Positions 1-8,877 are shown, numbered from the stretch's first letter. The stretch: 64,000 nt of DNA from Saprospiraceae bacterium (GCA_016787415.1 JAEUUT010000228.1:1-64000), one strand, 5' to 3'. Notes: generated by a model from the sequence alone, not told the origin. A program made the numbers and translations.

Positions 1-54
1 TTTTAATATGTCGTCTAAAATCACATAAATTGCGACCGTGAAGAAATTCATATT

Positions 55-110
55 GACCTCTGTGTTTTGTGTGTGGTAACCCAAAATAACAGAGGTCTTT
101 TTATTTTTTC
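55..110 (+). terminator. Intrinsic terminator of a gene lying upstream of the window
   Basis: A 9-bp stem (gacctctgt at 55-63 with acagaggtc at 89-97) is followed directly by a T-rich tract at 98-110. The T tract is on the + strand, so it would end a rightward transcript entering from outside the window. Positions 111-187 are AT-rich with no coding signal. Confidence 0.7.
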
Positions 111-187
111 TTCACATTCTATAGGTCACAACTTGAGTTAATTAACTCCATTCGATTGGAACATAAGCACTTTCATTTCTACCCCAA

Positions 188-256
188 TTTTATTAATTGC
201 ATCATCCCGTCGGGAATCCTTCTAATCCTTTAAATCCCCAAAATCCTGATTCAAAC
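188..256. repeat. Type A (9-bp unit) palindrome, half copy
   Basis: One arm of the type A element seen complete at 3095-3264. The right part reads as nonamers ending in aatcc (ggaatcc, ttctaatcc, tttaaatcc, ccaaaatcc) and closes with tgattcaa. The inner catcccgtcggg stem lacks a partner arm, so this is a truncated or decayed copy. Confidence 0.7.
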
Positions 257-281
257 ACCTCTTCTCACTTCTCACCTCTAC
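256..281. repeat. Type C heptamer array, single arm
   Basis: Tandem degenerate heptamers of the tctcacc type end 1-2 bp before the ATG at 283. The same unit forms both arms of the palindrome at 1269-1451, so the gene in between is bracketed by type C arrays. Confidence 0.7.
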
Positions 282-282
282 C

Positions 283-1269
283 ATGGATACCATCCGTTGG
301 GGCATCATAGGCCCCGGAAAAATTGCCAGAAAATTTGCCGACGACTTGCGCCTGGTTCCCGGCGCGCAGGTGCATGCCGTAGCCTCTACTTCGCTGGAGC
401 GGGCGCAGGCATTTGCGTCGGAATATGGTGCGCCGCATGCTTTTGGTCGCTACGAAGACATCGTACATTGCCCAGGGCTTGATATTGTATATGTGGCTAC
501 ACCACATGTTTTACACACGGAAAATGCACTGTTATGCCTTGAAAACGGTATTCCAGTTTTGTGTGAAAAACCGTTTGCCATGAACAGTGCCGAAGCGCGC
601 CGGATGGTAGCAGCCGCACGTCGGAATCGGGTATTCCTGATGGAAGCCTTGTGGTCGCGCTTTATTCCGGCAGTCGATAAAGCCATGCAACTCATGGAGG
701 AAGGCGCTATTGGCACGGTGCATACGGTCAAGTCTGATTTCGGATTTATGCTCCCGTTCGACCAGCATTCGCGGATTTACGACAAGGCGCTGGGCGGCGG
801 CTCATTGCTCGACATCGGCATTTACCCTGCCCTGCTCTCGCTCTTTGTTTTTGGCAAGCCGGATGCAGAAGACGTGCTGGCGGCGGCTACGTTCACCCGC
901 ACGGAAGTGGATGAATCCTGCGCTTTTACGTTTCGGTACCCGAACAACAAACTGGCGATCGGCCATTCCACCGTAGCCGCCACCACGCCTGTGGAGGCCT
1001 GGCTATACGGCACGGAAGGCACTATTTACTTGCACCCACGCTGGCATCACAGCCAGAAACTGACCGTGTCGAAATACGAAGGCCGACAGGAAATAAAACA
1101 CGATATCGACCTGCCCTACGAAGGCTGGGGTTATTCGTTCGAAGCGGCGCACGTGATGCAGTGCCTGCGCGAACAACGCCTTGAAAGCGATTTGATTCCG
1201 CTCGATTTTACGCTGGATCTGGTGGAAACACTGGATGTGATTCGGGAGAAAATTGGACTAGCTTATTAG
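283..1269 (+). CDS. Gfo/Idh/MocA family oxidoreductase (dihydrodiol-dehydrogenase-like)
   Basis: A 328-residue NAD(P)-dependent oxidoreductase. The N-terminal Rossmann fold carries GPGKIA at 10-15. The family's EKP motif is at 95-97, and GGGSLLDIGIYP at 171-182 lies in the substrate domain. The MEALWSRF segment near 120 and the DIGIYP motif are typical of the dimeric dihydrodiol dehydrogenase / 1,5-anhydrofructose reductase branch. The substrate cannot be read from sequence. Length is normal for the family and no signal peptide is seen, so it is cytoplasmic. The ATG follows a heptamer array by one base, and the TAG stop abuts the next array. It is monocistronic and convergent with the RDD gene. 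Confidence 0.9.
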   Translation: MDTIRWGIIGPGKIARKFADDLRLVPGAQVHAVASTSLERAQAFASEYGAPHAFGRYEDIVHCPGLDIVYVATPHVLHTENALLCLENGIPVLCEKPFAMNSAEARRMVAAARRNRVFLMEALWSRFIPAVDKAMQLMEEGAIGTVHTVKSDFGFMLPFDQHSRIYDKALGGGSLLDIGIYPALLSLFVFGKPDAEDVLAAATFTRTEVDESCAFTFRYPNNKLAIGHSTVAATTPVEAWLYGTEGTIYLHPRWHHSQKLTVSKYEGRQEIKHDIDLPYEGWGYSFEAAHVMQCLREQRLESDLIPLDFTLDLVETLDVIREKIGLAY

Positions 1270-1451
1270 AGGTGAGAAGCGAGAGGTGAGAAGTGAGAGG
1301 TGAGAAGCGAGAGGTGAGAAGCGAGAGGTGAGAATCCGTAGAGTACACCGCTTTGCTCATTGAATTTTTGGGAACAAAGCGGTGTACTCTACGGATTCTC
1401 ACCTCTCGCTTCTCACCTCTCACCTCTATCACCTCTATCACCTCTATCACC
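1269..1451. repeat. Type C heptamer palindrome filling a convergent gap
   Basis: The left arm is tandem 7-mers (ggtgaga / agcgaga / agtgaga). The inner stem gaatccgtagagtacacc... at 1332-1355 pairs perfectly over 24 bp with 1375-1398 around a 19-nt loop. The right arm consists of inverted heptamers (tctcacc, then tatcacc). The array begins at the TAG stop of the upstream gene and contains the TGA stop (1447-1449) of the opposing RDD gene. Confidence 0.9.
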
Positions 1452-2199
1452 TGGTGAGCACAATATAATCCCGCAGAACCGTCCTCAAAAAATCGGGCCG
1501 ATTAATAGGGCGTTGTTCTATGTTGAGGAGCGGCATGAGGTGTGTTACGAGGTCTTCCACCACTTCGTCGTGGGCCTGGTTGGGATAGCGCTGGCGGCGG
1601 GCCAGCACATTTTTTATAAACAGCATATCCTGCTCGTTGAGGTTGCGTACCTGTGGGTAAACAGGTTCGTAGTTATCAAGAGAGGAGATGTTGAGAATAT
1701 CCTTGAGCAAATACCGAAAGCGCGAACTATATACCTTTACCACCGTCGTGTGGGCAGCGAGGTCGCCGAGACGCTGGGATTTATTGGTTGTTTTGATGAA
1801 CAATATCCCGATCACACCCGCCGAAAACATGGTATCTACCAGGTGCAGGATAGACCGCACCACCACATCGCCCCACTCGGGGTCTTTGCCATCGAGGCGG
1901 ATCACGCGGATGTTGAGCGCCCGTTTGCCGGGTGTTTGGCCGACACTCCAGATTTCAAAAAAGATTTGATACAGGAAATAGGCCAAAAATGGCAGCAAGG
2001 CCAGCACAACGCCCCAGCCCATGCCTTCACTAATCCAGAAACTCCCGAAGATGGCCGCCAGCAACTGCGTGAGCAGCAGGTATCCGAACACCACAATCAC
2101 TACATCGAGCAGCCAGGCCAACATGCGTTCGCGCAATTCGGCCAGATCGTACTCGATGGTAACATTCTGTGTAGTGGTAATTTCTATCGTTTTCTGCAT
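1447..2199 (-). CDS. RDD family membrane protein
   Basis: A 250-residue RDD-domain protein. Two hydrophobic segments span about 27-51 and 61-82. The conserved features are the Arg/Asp pair around 25-32 (RMLAWLLD), a GQTPGKRALNIRVI stretch at 87-100 and SQRLGDLAAHTTVV at 141-154. RDD proteins are poorly characterised; some have been proposed as ion antiporters. The C-terminal ~95 residues are soluble and charged. It lies 31 bp downstream of dapD on the same strand, so co-transcription is likely. The stop codon TGA is inside the type C array. Confidence 0.88.
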   Translation of the reverse strand: MQKTIEITTTQNVTIEYDLAELRERMLAWLLDVVIVVFGYLLLTQLLAAIFGSFWISEGMGWGVVLALLPFLAYFLYQIFFEIWSVGQTPGKRALNIRVIRLDGKDPEWGDVVVRSILHLVDTMFSAGVIGILFIKTTNKSQRLGDLAAHTTVVKVYSSRFRYLLKDILNISSLDNYEPVYPQVRNLNEQDMLFIKNVLARRQRYPNQAHDEVVEDLVTHLMPLLNIEQRPINRPDFLRTVLRDYIVLTR

Positions 2200-2230
2200 A
2201 AAGACATGTGGTTGAAGGAGTTAGCGCAAC

Positions 2231-3040
2231 TTACACAGACACCTGAAATTCGCGCAAGGCATCGTTCAGCGACACTTTTTTGTCGGTGCTTTCCTGCCGT
2301 TGTCCGATAATCAGGGCACAGGCTACCTGGTATTCTCCCGCCGGAAATTGTCGGGTGTAGGTGCCGGGAATAACCACCGAACGAGGCGGCACTTTCCCTT
2401 TGTGTACAATCGGTTCGCTCCCCGTCACATCGATGATGTGTGTGCTTTGGGTGAGTACGACGTTGGCGCCAAGCACGGCTTCCCGGCCTACATGCACACC
2501 TTCCACAACGATACAACGCGAGCCGATAAAACATTCATCTTCAATGATGGTTGGCGTAGCCTGCGGTGGTTCGAGCACACCGCCGATGCCGACACCGCCG
2601 GCCAGGTGCACATTGCGTCCAATTTGCGCGCAGGAGCCTACTGTGGCCCAGGTGTCGACCATGGTGCCGCTACCGACCCATGCCCCAATATTTACGTAGG
2701 AAGGCATCAGAATAGCGCCTTTTTCTATAAATGCGCCAAAACGGGCCAGTGCCTGTGGCACCACGCGCACTCCTTTTTGAGCGAAACCTGTTTTCAGCGG
2801 AATTTTGTCGTAGTATTCAAACGGCCCCACTTCCATCGTCTGCATTTCCTGGATGGGAAAGTATAAAATCACCGCTTTTTTGACCCACTCGTGGGTGATC
2901 CACTTGCCCTCGGATGTGGGTTCTGCTACGCGCAATTCGCCTGCATCGAGGCGTGCTACCACCTCACGGATGGTCTTCTTTACATCGTCCTGCTGTAAAA
3001 GCGCCCGGTCGTTCCAGGCCGCTTCAATGGTTGATTGCAT
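2231..3040 (-). CDS. dapD: 2,3,4,5-tetrahydropyridine-2,6-dicarboxylate N-succinyltransferase
   Basis: DapD transfers succinyl from succinyl-CoA to tetrahydrodipicolinate in lysine/diaminopimelate synthesis. The 269-residue length is standard. An N-terminal helical domain (1-100) is followed by a left-handed beta-helix of hexapeptide repeats, seen as PSYVNIGAWVGSGTMVDTWA and VGSCAQIGRNVHLAGGVGIGG, then the C-terminal segment typical of DapD (PIVHKGKVPPRSVVIPGT). It probably forms a cytoplasmic trimer. It is the first gene of a two-gene unit with the RDD protein. No other dap genes lie in the window. Confidence 0.96.
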   Translation of the reverse strand: MQSTIEAAWNDRALLQQDDVKKTIREVVARLDAGELRVAEPTSEGKWITHEWVKKAVILYFPIQEMQTMEVGPFEYYDKIPLKTGFAQKGVRVVPQALARFGAFIEKGAILMPSYVNIGAWVGSGTMVDTWATVGSCAQIGRNVHLAGGVGIGGVLEPPQATPTIIEDECFIGSRCIVVEGVHVGREAVLGANVVLTQSTHIIDVTGSEPIVHKGKVPPRSVVIPGTYTRQFPAGEYQVACALIIGQRQESTDKKVSLNDALREFQVSV

Positions 3041-3075
3041 AGTTTGTTGAATTGTTTGGGCAAAAGTAAGGATAA

Positions 3076-3094
3076 AGGTTGATGAGGAGGGGTT
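3076..3094. repeat. Type F fragment (ttgatgagg units)
   Basis: A short run related to the longer array at 22679-22825. It is joined directly to the type A element that follows and lies about 36 bp upstream of the dapD start. Confidence 0.5.
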
Positions 3095-3264
3095 GAATCA
3101 GGATTGGTGGGATTTTAAGGATTAGAAGGATGCCCAACTGGATGTCGAAAATTAATAAAATTGGACTGAAAATAAGCCTCCAGAATCAATTGGAGTTAAT
3201 TATTAGAATTTCGACATCCAGTTGGGTATCCTTCTAATCCTTAAAATCCCACCAATCCTGATTC
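3095..3264. repeat. Type A (9-bp unit) palindrome, complete 170-bp copy
   Basis: A near-perfect inverted repeat. The outer arms are nonamers of the NNNNaatcc type, followed by the inner stem CCCAACTGGATGTCG pairing with CGACATCCAGTTGGG, then an AT-rich loop. The TGA stop of recX (3263-3265) sits on its right edge. The same 170-bp length recurs at 30875 and 48989. Confidence 0.92.
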
Positions 3265-3724
3265 AACCCCCATCCCCCATCCTCCCAAACACCAATTCCG
3301 GCTCAAAGCCCGCCCGAATCAATGCCGCAATGGTTTTGTCGCGGGCCTGTTCCTGCCCTTCGTAGTAAGCCTTTTTTTTCTTGATAAGTTGTTGCAGCAG
3401 ATCGAGGTATGCCGCTTCATCTATGCTAGCAAGCGCCTGTTCGATCAGGTGCGGTGCAATGCTGCGCATACGCAGTTCGATACGAATACGCACACGGCCC
3501 CAGTGGTTGACACGGAATTTGCCACCCGCAAAAGCCATCGCAAACCGCTCTTCATTAAAAAAACCGTCTTCCTGCAATACCTCGAAAATCTGTTCGGCAG
3601 CCCGGCCCCGCATACCGAGTGCAGCCAGTTTGGTGCGTACTTCTTTGGGGCAACGCTCGCGATAGGCGCAGAAATGCTCCATTTTGGCGAGGGCTTCGTC
3701 GGGGGTGGGTGTTTTTTTTATCAT
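3263..3724 (-). CDS. recX: Regulatory protein RecX
   Basis: RecX family, about 153 residues from the chosen start. It modulates RecA filament growth. It shows the family's three-helix repeats: CAYRERCPKEVRTKLAALG, then DGFFNEERFAMAFAGGKFRVNHWGRVRIRIEL, and a last repeat with AYYEGQEQARDKTIAALIRAGF. A longer reading to 3811 is open, but those 29 extra residues (FCPLPLAFCLLPLAP...) are only a translation of the ggggcaa heptamer array, so ATG 3724 is preferred. The stop lies in the type A element. recA is not in the window. Confidence 0.9.
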   Translation of the reverse strand: MIKKTPTPDEALAKMEHFCAYRERCPKEVRTKLAALGMRGRAAEQIFEVLQEDGFFNEERFAMAFAGGKFRVNHWGRVRIRIELRMRSIAPHLIEQALASIDEAAYLDLLQQLIKKKKAYYEGQEQARDKTIAALIRAGFEPELVFGRMGDGG

Positions 3725-3742
3725 GGGAAGGGATGTGTTTAT

Positions 3743-3800
3743 GGGCAAGGAGCAAGGGGCAAGGGGTAAGAGGCAAAAGGCAAGGGGCAAGGGGCAAAAG
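3743..3800. repeat. Type G heptamer array (ggggcaa)
   Basis: About eight tandem degenerate heptamers (gggcaag, gagcaag, gggtaag, aggcaaa) start 19 bp upstream of recX. No inverted partner is present. They account for the spurious N-terminal extension open on the minus strand. Confidence 0.85.
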
Positions 3801-3867
3801 TTGGAACTCAAAATTCAGTTATTTCAAATACATTTTTCAAAAAAATGATTCTGACTTCTCTTCACCA

Positions 3868-3990
3868 CCCAGGCCTGACTGTTGACTGATAACTGTAGAC
3901 TGTCGACTCAGAACCCAGGCCTGACTGTTGACTGACAACTGCAGACTGTCGACTCAGGACTTACGACTCAGGACTTACGACTCAGGACTC
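3868..3990. repeat. Type B heptamer array, single arm with a 46-bp duplication
   Basis: Heptamers fit the pattern CTNNNNA (ctgttga, ctgataa, ctgtaga, ctgtcga, ctcagga, cttacga). A 46-bp block starting at 3868 is repeated at 3914 with a few substitutions. The TAA stop of the flippase-glycosyltransferase gene (3975-3977) is inside it, so the last residues SPES are array-encoded. Confidence 0.85.
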
Positions 3991-6587
3991 TTAACAGTTT
4001 CCCACAGTTGCCGGATGCGCGCTTCCCAGGTATTCGACGCGGCACAATCAACACGTTGCTGCACCAAAGTCGGGTTGTTTTCCAGCAAAGCCTCTGAAAT
4101 TTGGCCTATAAATGACTGCTCGTTTTCCGCCAAATAAATCAGGTGAGAAAACGTGCGAATATCATCCGAAAAAGCGGTCGACACCACAGGTTTCCCGGCA
4201 GCCAGGTATTCATTTATTTTCAGGGGATAAATGCTTTTGGTCAGGGTGTTTTTCAAAAACGGAATCAGCACCACATCCATGTGCTGGAGCAGCGGCGGCA
4301 AATCCTGCAACGCTCTGCTGCCGGCAAAAACGACGTTGGGCAGACAATCGAGGCCGATGTCGTGTGGCTCCGGGCTGTTTACCGGCCCTACCAGCAAGAG
4401 CGTATGCTGCGGGTAAGCGAGGGCAATATTTTTCAGCAAAGGATAATCGATGCGCAATTCATCGAGGTTGCCGATAAACCCGATCACCTTGCCCGGGTGG
4501 CCCGCCAGTTCATTCGGGCGTGGGAATTGCTCTTCCAGGACGCGGCGGAATACCGCTATGTCGGCCGCATTGAAATACGTCGTAATCCGGCGGGCAAAAG
4601 GCGCTTTGAGTTTATATAAATTGGTAGAAGTTACAAATGTCAGGTCGGCGGTTCGGCAGGCTTCGTTTTCCAAGGCTGTGCCGTGCCGGTCGGTGTAGGC
4701 GTTTTGCGTAATATCATCGATGCAATGATAAATACGACAACGCGCGCCCATGCTATCCGGCAGCGAACCGGCATAAAACGGATCGTAGCAGTTGATATAC
4801 ACATAGTCCTGAACCTTGTGGTCGCGCAGGGTTTTGCGAATGGCGCGCAGAATAATACGGTTGTTCCACCGCTGAAAGAAGTTGTACAGGCGCCCTGGTG
4901 GCAGCCAGTTGATGGGCAAGGTGGCCGGTGGTTGAACGGCAATGAAATTTTTTGGAATACTCTCCAGCATTTCATAACGCACCCTCCCTGTCAGCAAGTG
5001 CGGCAAACGTTGGAGCAACATGGCATCGCCCGAACGCCAACCCTGTACGATGTCTTTGAGCGAATAGGGATGGTTGACGTAGAAAACGCGGTGGTTTTTC
5101 GCCAGTTCCTTCGCCATCGACAGGGAAATGGAAGAATACGGATTGTCGGTGCGAAACAGGGTGAAGAAGACGACATCATCGGGGCCTGGGGCCTCCGTTT
5201 TCGGAACATCGCCCCCTGGTTCGCGCTCTACATTGGAGAGAGGGGTTTGAGAGTTGGAGGCGAAAGTCAAAGCCATTCGCCGCACTTTCCTGTACATTTC
5301 AGGCACATACCCAAACGCCCTCAATGCATTGATTTTAAAATATTTATACAGAAAATACTGCATCACCACAAAACTAATGGAATAACCCGCCAGCGTAGCA
5401 AAAGCCGCCCCGAACAAGCCAAATGCGCGAACGAGCAGGATGCTCAGGCCCCAATTGATCAGGGCTGTAAACAAGGTACACACAAAATTCAGCGCAGGCC
5501 GACCTGTGGAGTCCATCACCGTACCAAACTGCACCGCAAACGGCATAAACAACCCGAAAAATGCCGTTAATCGCAATACATTCGCCGAATCGGCATACTG
5601 CGGCCCGGCAAAAACGGCAATAATCGGTTCCGCAAATAATAGTACGCCTATCAAAAAAGGCAGGATTATAGCCAGAATCGCCGCCACACTCTGTTCGTAC
5701 AAGGCTTTCACCCCCTGCGCTCCATCGAGGGCCATACGTTCCGCACTTTTGGGGAAAACCACTGCTGCAATACTGAATGAAGGCGCCTCCACCATTTGCG
5801 TCACCTTCCCGGCGGCATCGTACACGGCAAAGGCGGCGGGCCCGAGCAGGTAGCCAAGTGAAAGTTTATCGATGTTTTTGTAAAACATCGTGCTCAGGTT
5901 GGTACCCAGCACGTATTGCCCGTATCCGAGCAGGTGTTTGATCCATTTTATTCCCGGTCTGCCTGAAAACATCAGAAATGGACGGGCAAAATACCAGCCG
6001 GCACACGCACCCAGCAAAGCGCCGGCGAGCATGGCTATCGCCAGTTCGGGCAGCACTACAGGGCGACCACTCAGCCAGCAGCCAGCAATCCACGCAAACA
6101 AGGCGCCCCGGTAAAAAAAAGTGCTCCAGAAAATACCCCGAAATTCAAAGTTGGCCTGCTGCACAAAAGCAAAGTGCGCATACGGCGCCATGATGATATT
6201 GATGGCAAAATACACCGGCAGCAATTGCAGGAGTTGTGGCGCCTGGTATTGTCGGGCCAGCCAGGTAGCGATGCTCCACAACACGAGGCTCGACACCAGA
6301 GAAAAGCCGATATTGAGCGTAAAAGAAGCCGTGGAAATGTCGGCGTATGCTTTTTGGTCGTCTTTATGGACGGCCAGTGCGCGCACGAGGCCGTTCTGAA
6401 TCAGTCCGTTGCGGCCCATTTCCACAAAATAGCCGATGATGGTAAAAATGCCCCACGCAGCGAAGGTGGGTTTGTCAAGCAGCCGCAACAGCAACATGGC
6501 GGCGCCCAGGCTGAACACCAGGGCAGCGCCTTTTTCCAGCAGTGTGAAAAAGCCTGAACGAATCCAGTAATGAGCATTTGCCGACAT
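3975..6587 (-). CDS. Wzx-type flippase fused to a glycosyltransferase
   Basis: An 870-residue two-domain protein. Residues 1 to ~430 are a polytopic polysaccharide flippase of the Wzx/MATE-like superfamily: about 12-14 hydrophobic segments, beginning FFTLLEKGAALVFSLGAAML and with an early GRNGLIQNGLVRAL loop. A Pro-rich linker (~440-468) leads to a glycosyltransferase at ~470-870 with a Rossmann-like C-half (GKVIGFIGNLDELRIDYPLL) and a GT4-like nucleotide-sugar segment SIYPLKINEYLAAGKPVVST near 785-805. It probably flips and extends the same lipid-linked saccharide at the inner membrane. It starts one base after the stop of the chain-length gene, so the two form an operon. No frameshift is needed to join the domains. 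The stop lies in a heptamer array. Confidence 0.87.
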   Translation of the reverse strand: MSANAHYWIRSGFFTLLEKGAALVFSLGAAMLLLRLLDKPTFAAWGIFTIIGYFVEMGRNGLIQNGLVRALAVHKDDQKAYADISTASFTLNIGFSLVSSLVLWSIATWLARQYQAPQLLQLLPVYFAINIIMAPYAHFAFVQQANFEFRGIFWSTFFYRGALFAWIAGCWLSGRPVVLPELAIAMLAGALLGACAGWYFARPFLMFSGRPGIKWIKHLLGYGQYVLGTNLSTMFYKNIDKLSLGYLLGPAAFAVYDAAGKVTQMVEAPSFSIAAVVFPKSAERMALDGAQGVKALYEQSVAAILAIILPFLIGVLLFAEPIIAVFAGPQYADSANVLRLTAFFGLFMPFAVQFGTVMDSTGRPALNFVCTLFTALINWGLSILLVRAFGLFGAAFATLAGYSISFVVMQYFLYKYFKINALRAFGYVPEMYRKVRRMALTFASNSQTPLSNVEREPGGDVPKTEAPGPDDVVFFTLFRTDNPYSSISLSMAKELAKNHRVFYVNHPYSLKDIVQGWRSGDAMLLQRLPHLLTGRVRYEMLESIPKNFIAVQPPATLPINWLPPGRLYNFFQRWNNRIILRAIRKTLRDHKVQDYVYINCYDPFYAGSLPDSMGARCRIYHCIDDITQNAYTDRHGTALENEACRTADLTFVTSTNLYKLKAPFARRITTYFNAADIAVFRRVLEEQFPRPNELAGHPGKVIGFIGNLDELRIDYPLLKNIALAYPQHTLLLVGPVNSPEPHDIGLDCLPNVVFAGSRALQDLPPLLQHMDVVLIPFLKNTLTKSIYPLKINEYLAAGKPVVSTAFSDDIRTFSHLIYLAENEQSFIGQISEALLENNPTLVQQRVDCAASNTWEARIRQLWETVKSPES

Positions 6588-6588
6588 C

Positions 6589-8823
6589 TCAATTCATATT
6601 GCGCGCATCCACTTCGGTCAGAATGGCCCCGGCAAATTTTTCGCGCAGATCGCGTAGGTTGTCCAACGTTTCAGCGTCGGCATGTCCGATACTCGATTTG
6701 GCATTGAACACGGCGATCACCTTCTCGGCAAAAGGCACCAGTTCGTACGCATCGGAGTACTGCGTGAGCGAAGCCGCTTCCATAAAAATGTAGTCGTAGT
6801 GTTCCCCAAATGCTGAAAGAAGTTGCCTGAATTTTTTCTCATCCAGAATTTCTGAAGGGCTTTTGTGAATACCCACATTGCCAATAATATCCACCCGGCG
6901 TTCCTGTTTCAGGTCATCCGAAGGGTTTTTCATCAGGAAAACATTGGAAAACCCGTGTTCACGGATGAGTTTGTTGATCATGGCGCTGTTGGGCGTAGGG
7001 CTGTCGCTGTATTTTTCCGATAATGGCGTCTTGAAATTGGTATCGAGCATCAGCACTTTTTTGTGGTTGGCAGCCAGCGAGTGCGCCAGCGCATGCATGG
7101 TAAACGTTTTGCCTTCCATGCCTTTCAGGCTCACAAAAAGATAGGTTCGGTCGGGTGTTTGCAGCAGTGCCGAACGGAGTTTTCGCAGCCCTTCTCGGAA
7201 AGCAGATACCTGTTTGGCTGCATTTTTACCGGAAAACAGTTCTTCAAAATCCAGCCCTTTTACCGGCACGGCACTGATGGAGCCCAGTAGTGGCAACTGG
7301 TTGGTGTAGCGTTTGAATAGGTCGGGCGACTGCAAACTTTTATCCAGATAAGCCAGTACGAACAGGGCAATAATCGTCAGGGTGCCCACTACGATAGCCG
7401 CAAAAATGCTGATAAGCGTCTGGCGATTGGGTTCGGGCCATTCTGGCAATTGCGCGTTTTCCACAACAGACAACGGGTTTTCGGCATTTTCGAGGTTGAG
7501 TTTGGCATTGATGAGTTCGCCATTTACTTTATCGAATTCTTCCAGCGCCCGCTCTTCATCTTTTTCCATGCGGCTGGAAATTTCATCGTTGACCACCATG
7601 CTGCCGAGTTGGCCTTTGAGTTTCCAGATTTCACTGTTCAGGCGGTCGTAGTTTTCTTCGGCATCGATGCGGTCGAGGTCGGTTGATACACGTTCTTTAT
7701 ACAGGTCTTCGCGCGTGCGTTTGCCTTCGTCGGTGCGCAATTTGCCTTGCACCCGCGCCGAACTGCGCACAGCGTTGTTGAGTTCGGCTTTTGCTTCGGC
7801 CAGTTCGGCTTCCACATCGGCGTCTTTGCCTTTGGTTTCGAGGCTGCGCTGGGTGAGTTCGCGCACACGTTCCATCTGATCGATGGTGTTGTTTTTCTCT
7901 TCCACACGCGCCTGCACTTCGCGGGCGTCGCGCGATTCGCGGTTGTCTTCGTATTTTTTAATTCGCTCTACAGAGCCCGCAGCGGCTTTTTTGCGCGAAT
8001 CGGCGCGCTGGCGTTCTATTTCAAGTTTGGTAATCTGGCCCACCAGTTCCTCGCTTTGTTTGCCCAAAACGGGCAATCCTTTGGCTTTGAGGTATTCGAA
8101 GCGGACGTTGTTGATGGAGTCGACGATGAATTTTTTATCAGCCGCCAGTTTGGAATAGGTCTCCACGTTTTTCCGCTTTTCGCGCACCGAAATATTGTGG
8201 TAGTACGCAAGAAAACGGCTGGAAAATGTATTGGCCATGTACTGCGACAATTGCGGGTTTTCTGTCACCACGTCGATCGATAGATAGTCCGTTTCGCCTT
8301 TTCGTTTCACATCGATGCTGCGGCGCAGGGCATCGTGGTCGTAGCCGTATGCGCGGGCAATTTTGTCGAGCAGGTAATCAAATTGCTGGCTGAAAGAAGG
8401 GTCATTGATACTGTCGAGGTTGATTTTGGCAAGTTCACCCATCAACTCGTTTTGCTCTTCCTGGCTGAATTGGGACCATTTCGGGTTGGCTTTCCGAAAG
8501 GGTTGCTGCGGCTGGCTGGCGCTGGCCGACAGGTCGTGCTTGAGCATGTGAATGGTCAGAATTTTCATGCTCGACCGCGACAACACAAACTCTATGAGGT
8601 TGGAAAATGCGTTTTGTACCTGGTATTGCTGCACAAAAGCATCGGAATTATCTGAATTGATGCCCTTATAATTGACAATGCCCGTGGCGAGAATGACACT
8701 CGCCTTGTACTTTTCCGGTCGCAAGCCAATCAGCATAAAAGTGGCTACGGCAGCCGTGAGCATGGCGCCGGCAATCAGCCACTTGCGGCGGGCCAAAATG
8801 CGCAGGAGGTATCCGAAATCCAT
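6589..8823 (-). CDS. Wzc-like polysaccharide chain-length / degenerate BY-kinase protein
   Basis: A 744-residue protein with the layout of a Wzc-type co-polymerase: TM1 at ~14-34, a Wzz periplasmic domain, a long coiled coil at ~220-460, TM2 at ~484-508 (ISIFAAIVVGTLTIIALFVL), then a cytoplasmic P-loop ATPase domain from ~545. The Walker A is present in a variant form (SLKGMEGKT, 565-573) and a Walker A' can be seen (VLMLDTNFKTP, ~590-600). The Walker B Asp is replaced by Glu (YIFMEAAS, ~678-686), and the C-terminus (EVDARNMN) has no tyrosine cluster. Autokinase activity is therefore doubtful. It is the first gene of the operon with the flippase fusion, behind a promoter at 8878-8885. Confidence 0.87.
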   Translation of the reverse strand: MDFGYLLRILARRKWLIAGAMLTAAVATFMLIGLRPEKYKASVILATGIVNYKGINSDNSDAFVQQYQVQNAFSNLIEFVLSRSSMKILTIHMLKHDLSASASQPQQPFRKANPKWSQFSQEEQNELMGELAKINLDSINDPSFSQQFDYLLDKIARAYGYDHDALRRSIDVKRKGETDYLSIDVVTENPQLSQYMANTFSSRFLAYYHNISVREKRKNVETYSKLAADKKFIVDSINNVRFEYLKAKGLPVLGKQSEELVGQITKLEIERQRADSRKKAAAGSVERIKKYEDNRESRDAREVQARVEEKNNTIDQMERVRELTQRSLETKGKDADVEAELAEAKAELNNAVRSSARVQGKLRTDEGKRTREDLYKERVSTDLDRIDAEENYDRLNSEIWKLKGQLGSMVVNDEISSRMEKDEERALEEFDKVNGELINAKLNLENAENPLSVVENAQLPEWPEPNRQTLISIFAAIVVGTLTIIALFVLAYLDKSLQSPDLFKRYTNQLPLLGSISAVPVKGLDFEELFSGKNAAKQVSAFREGLRKLRSALLQTPDRTYLFVSLKGMEGKTFTMHALAHSLAANHKKVLMLDTNFKTPLSEKYSDSPTPNSAMINKLIREHGFSNVFLMKNPSDDLKQERRVDIIGNVGIHKSPSEILDEKKFRQLLSAFGEHYDYIFMEAASLTQYSDAYELVPFAEKVIAVFNAKSSIGHADAETLDNLRDLREKFAGAILTEVDARNMN

Positions 8824-8845
8824 AGTATTATATTAATCGGTTTGG

Positions 8846-8872
8846 GTGGAGTACCGGGGTGCGGTACTCCAC
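8846..8872 (-). promoter_or_regulatory. Leader hairpin of the exopolysaccharide operon
   Basis: An 11-bp perfect stem (gtggagtaccg at 8846-8856, cggtactccac at 8862-8872) with a 5-nt loop lies at the predicted transcription start of the chain-length gene. It could act as a 5' stabiliser or attenuator. No T tract follows on the minus strand, so a simple terminator is unlikely. Confidence 0.5.
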
Positions 8873-8877
8873 TCCGA

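Noticed and set aside
1360-2310. 316-residue open frame on the + strand opposite the RDD gene and dapD
   Set aside because: Antisense to two conserved genes with clear families; it begins within the type C repeat and has no family-like features. Long antisense frames are common in this GC-rich codon usage.
3743-3990. Tandem heptamers considered as a CRISPR array
   Set aside because: Units are contiguous 7-mers without unique spacers, and there is no cas gene; they belong to the tandem-unit palindromes.
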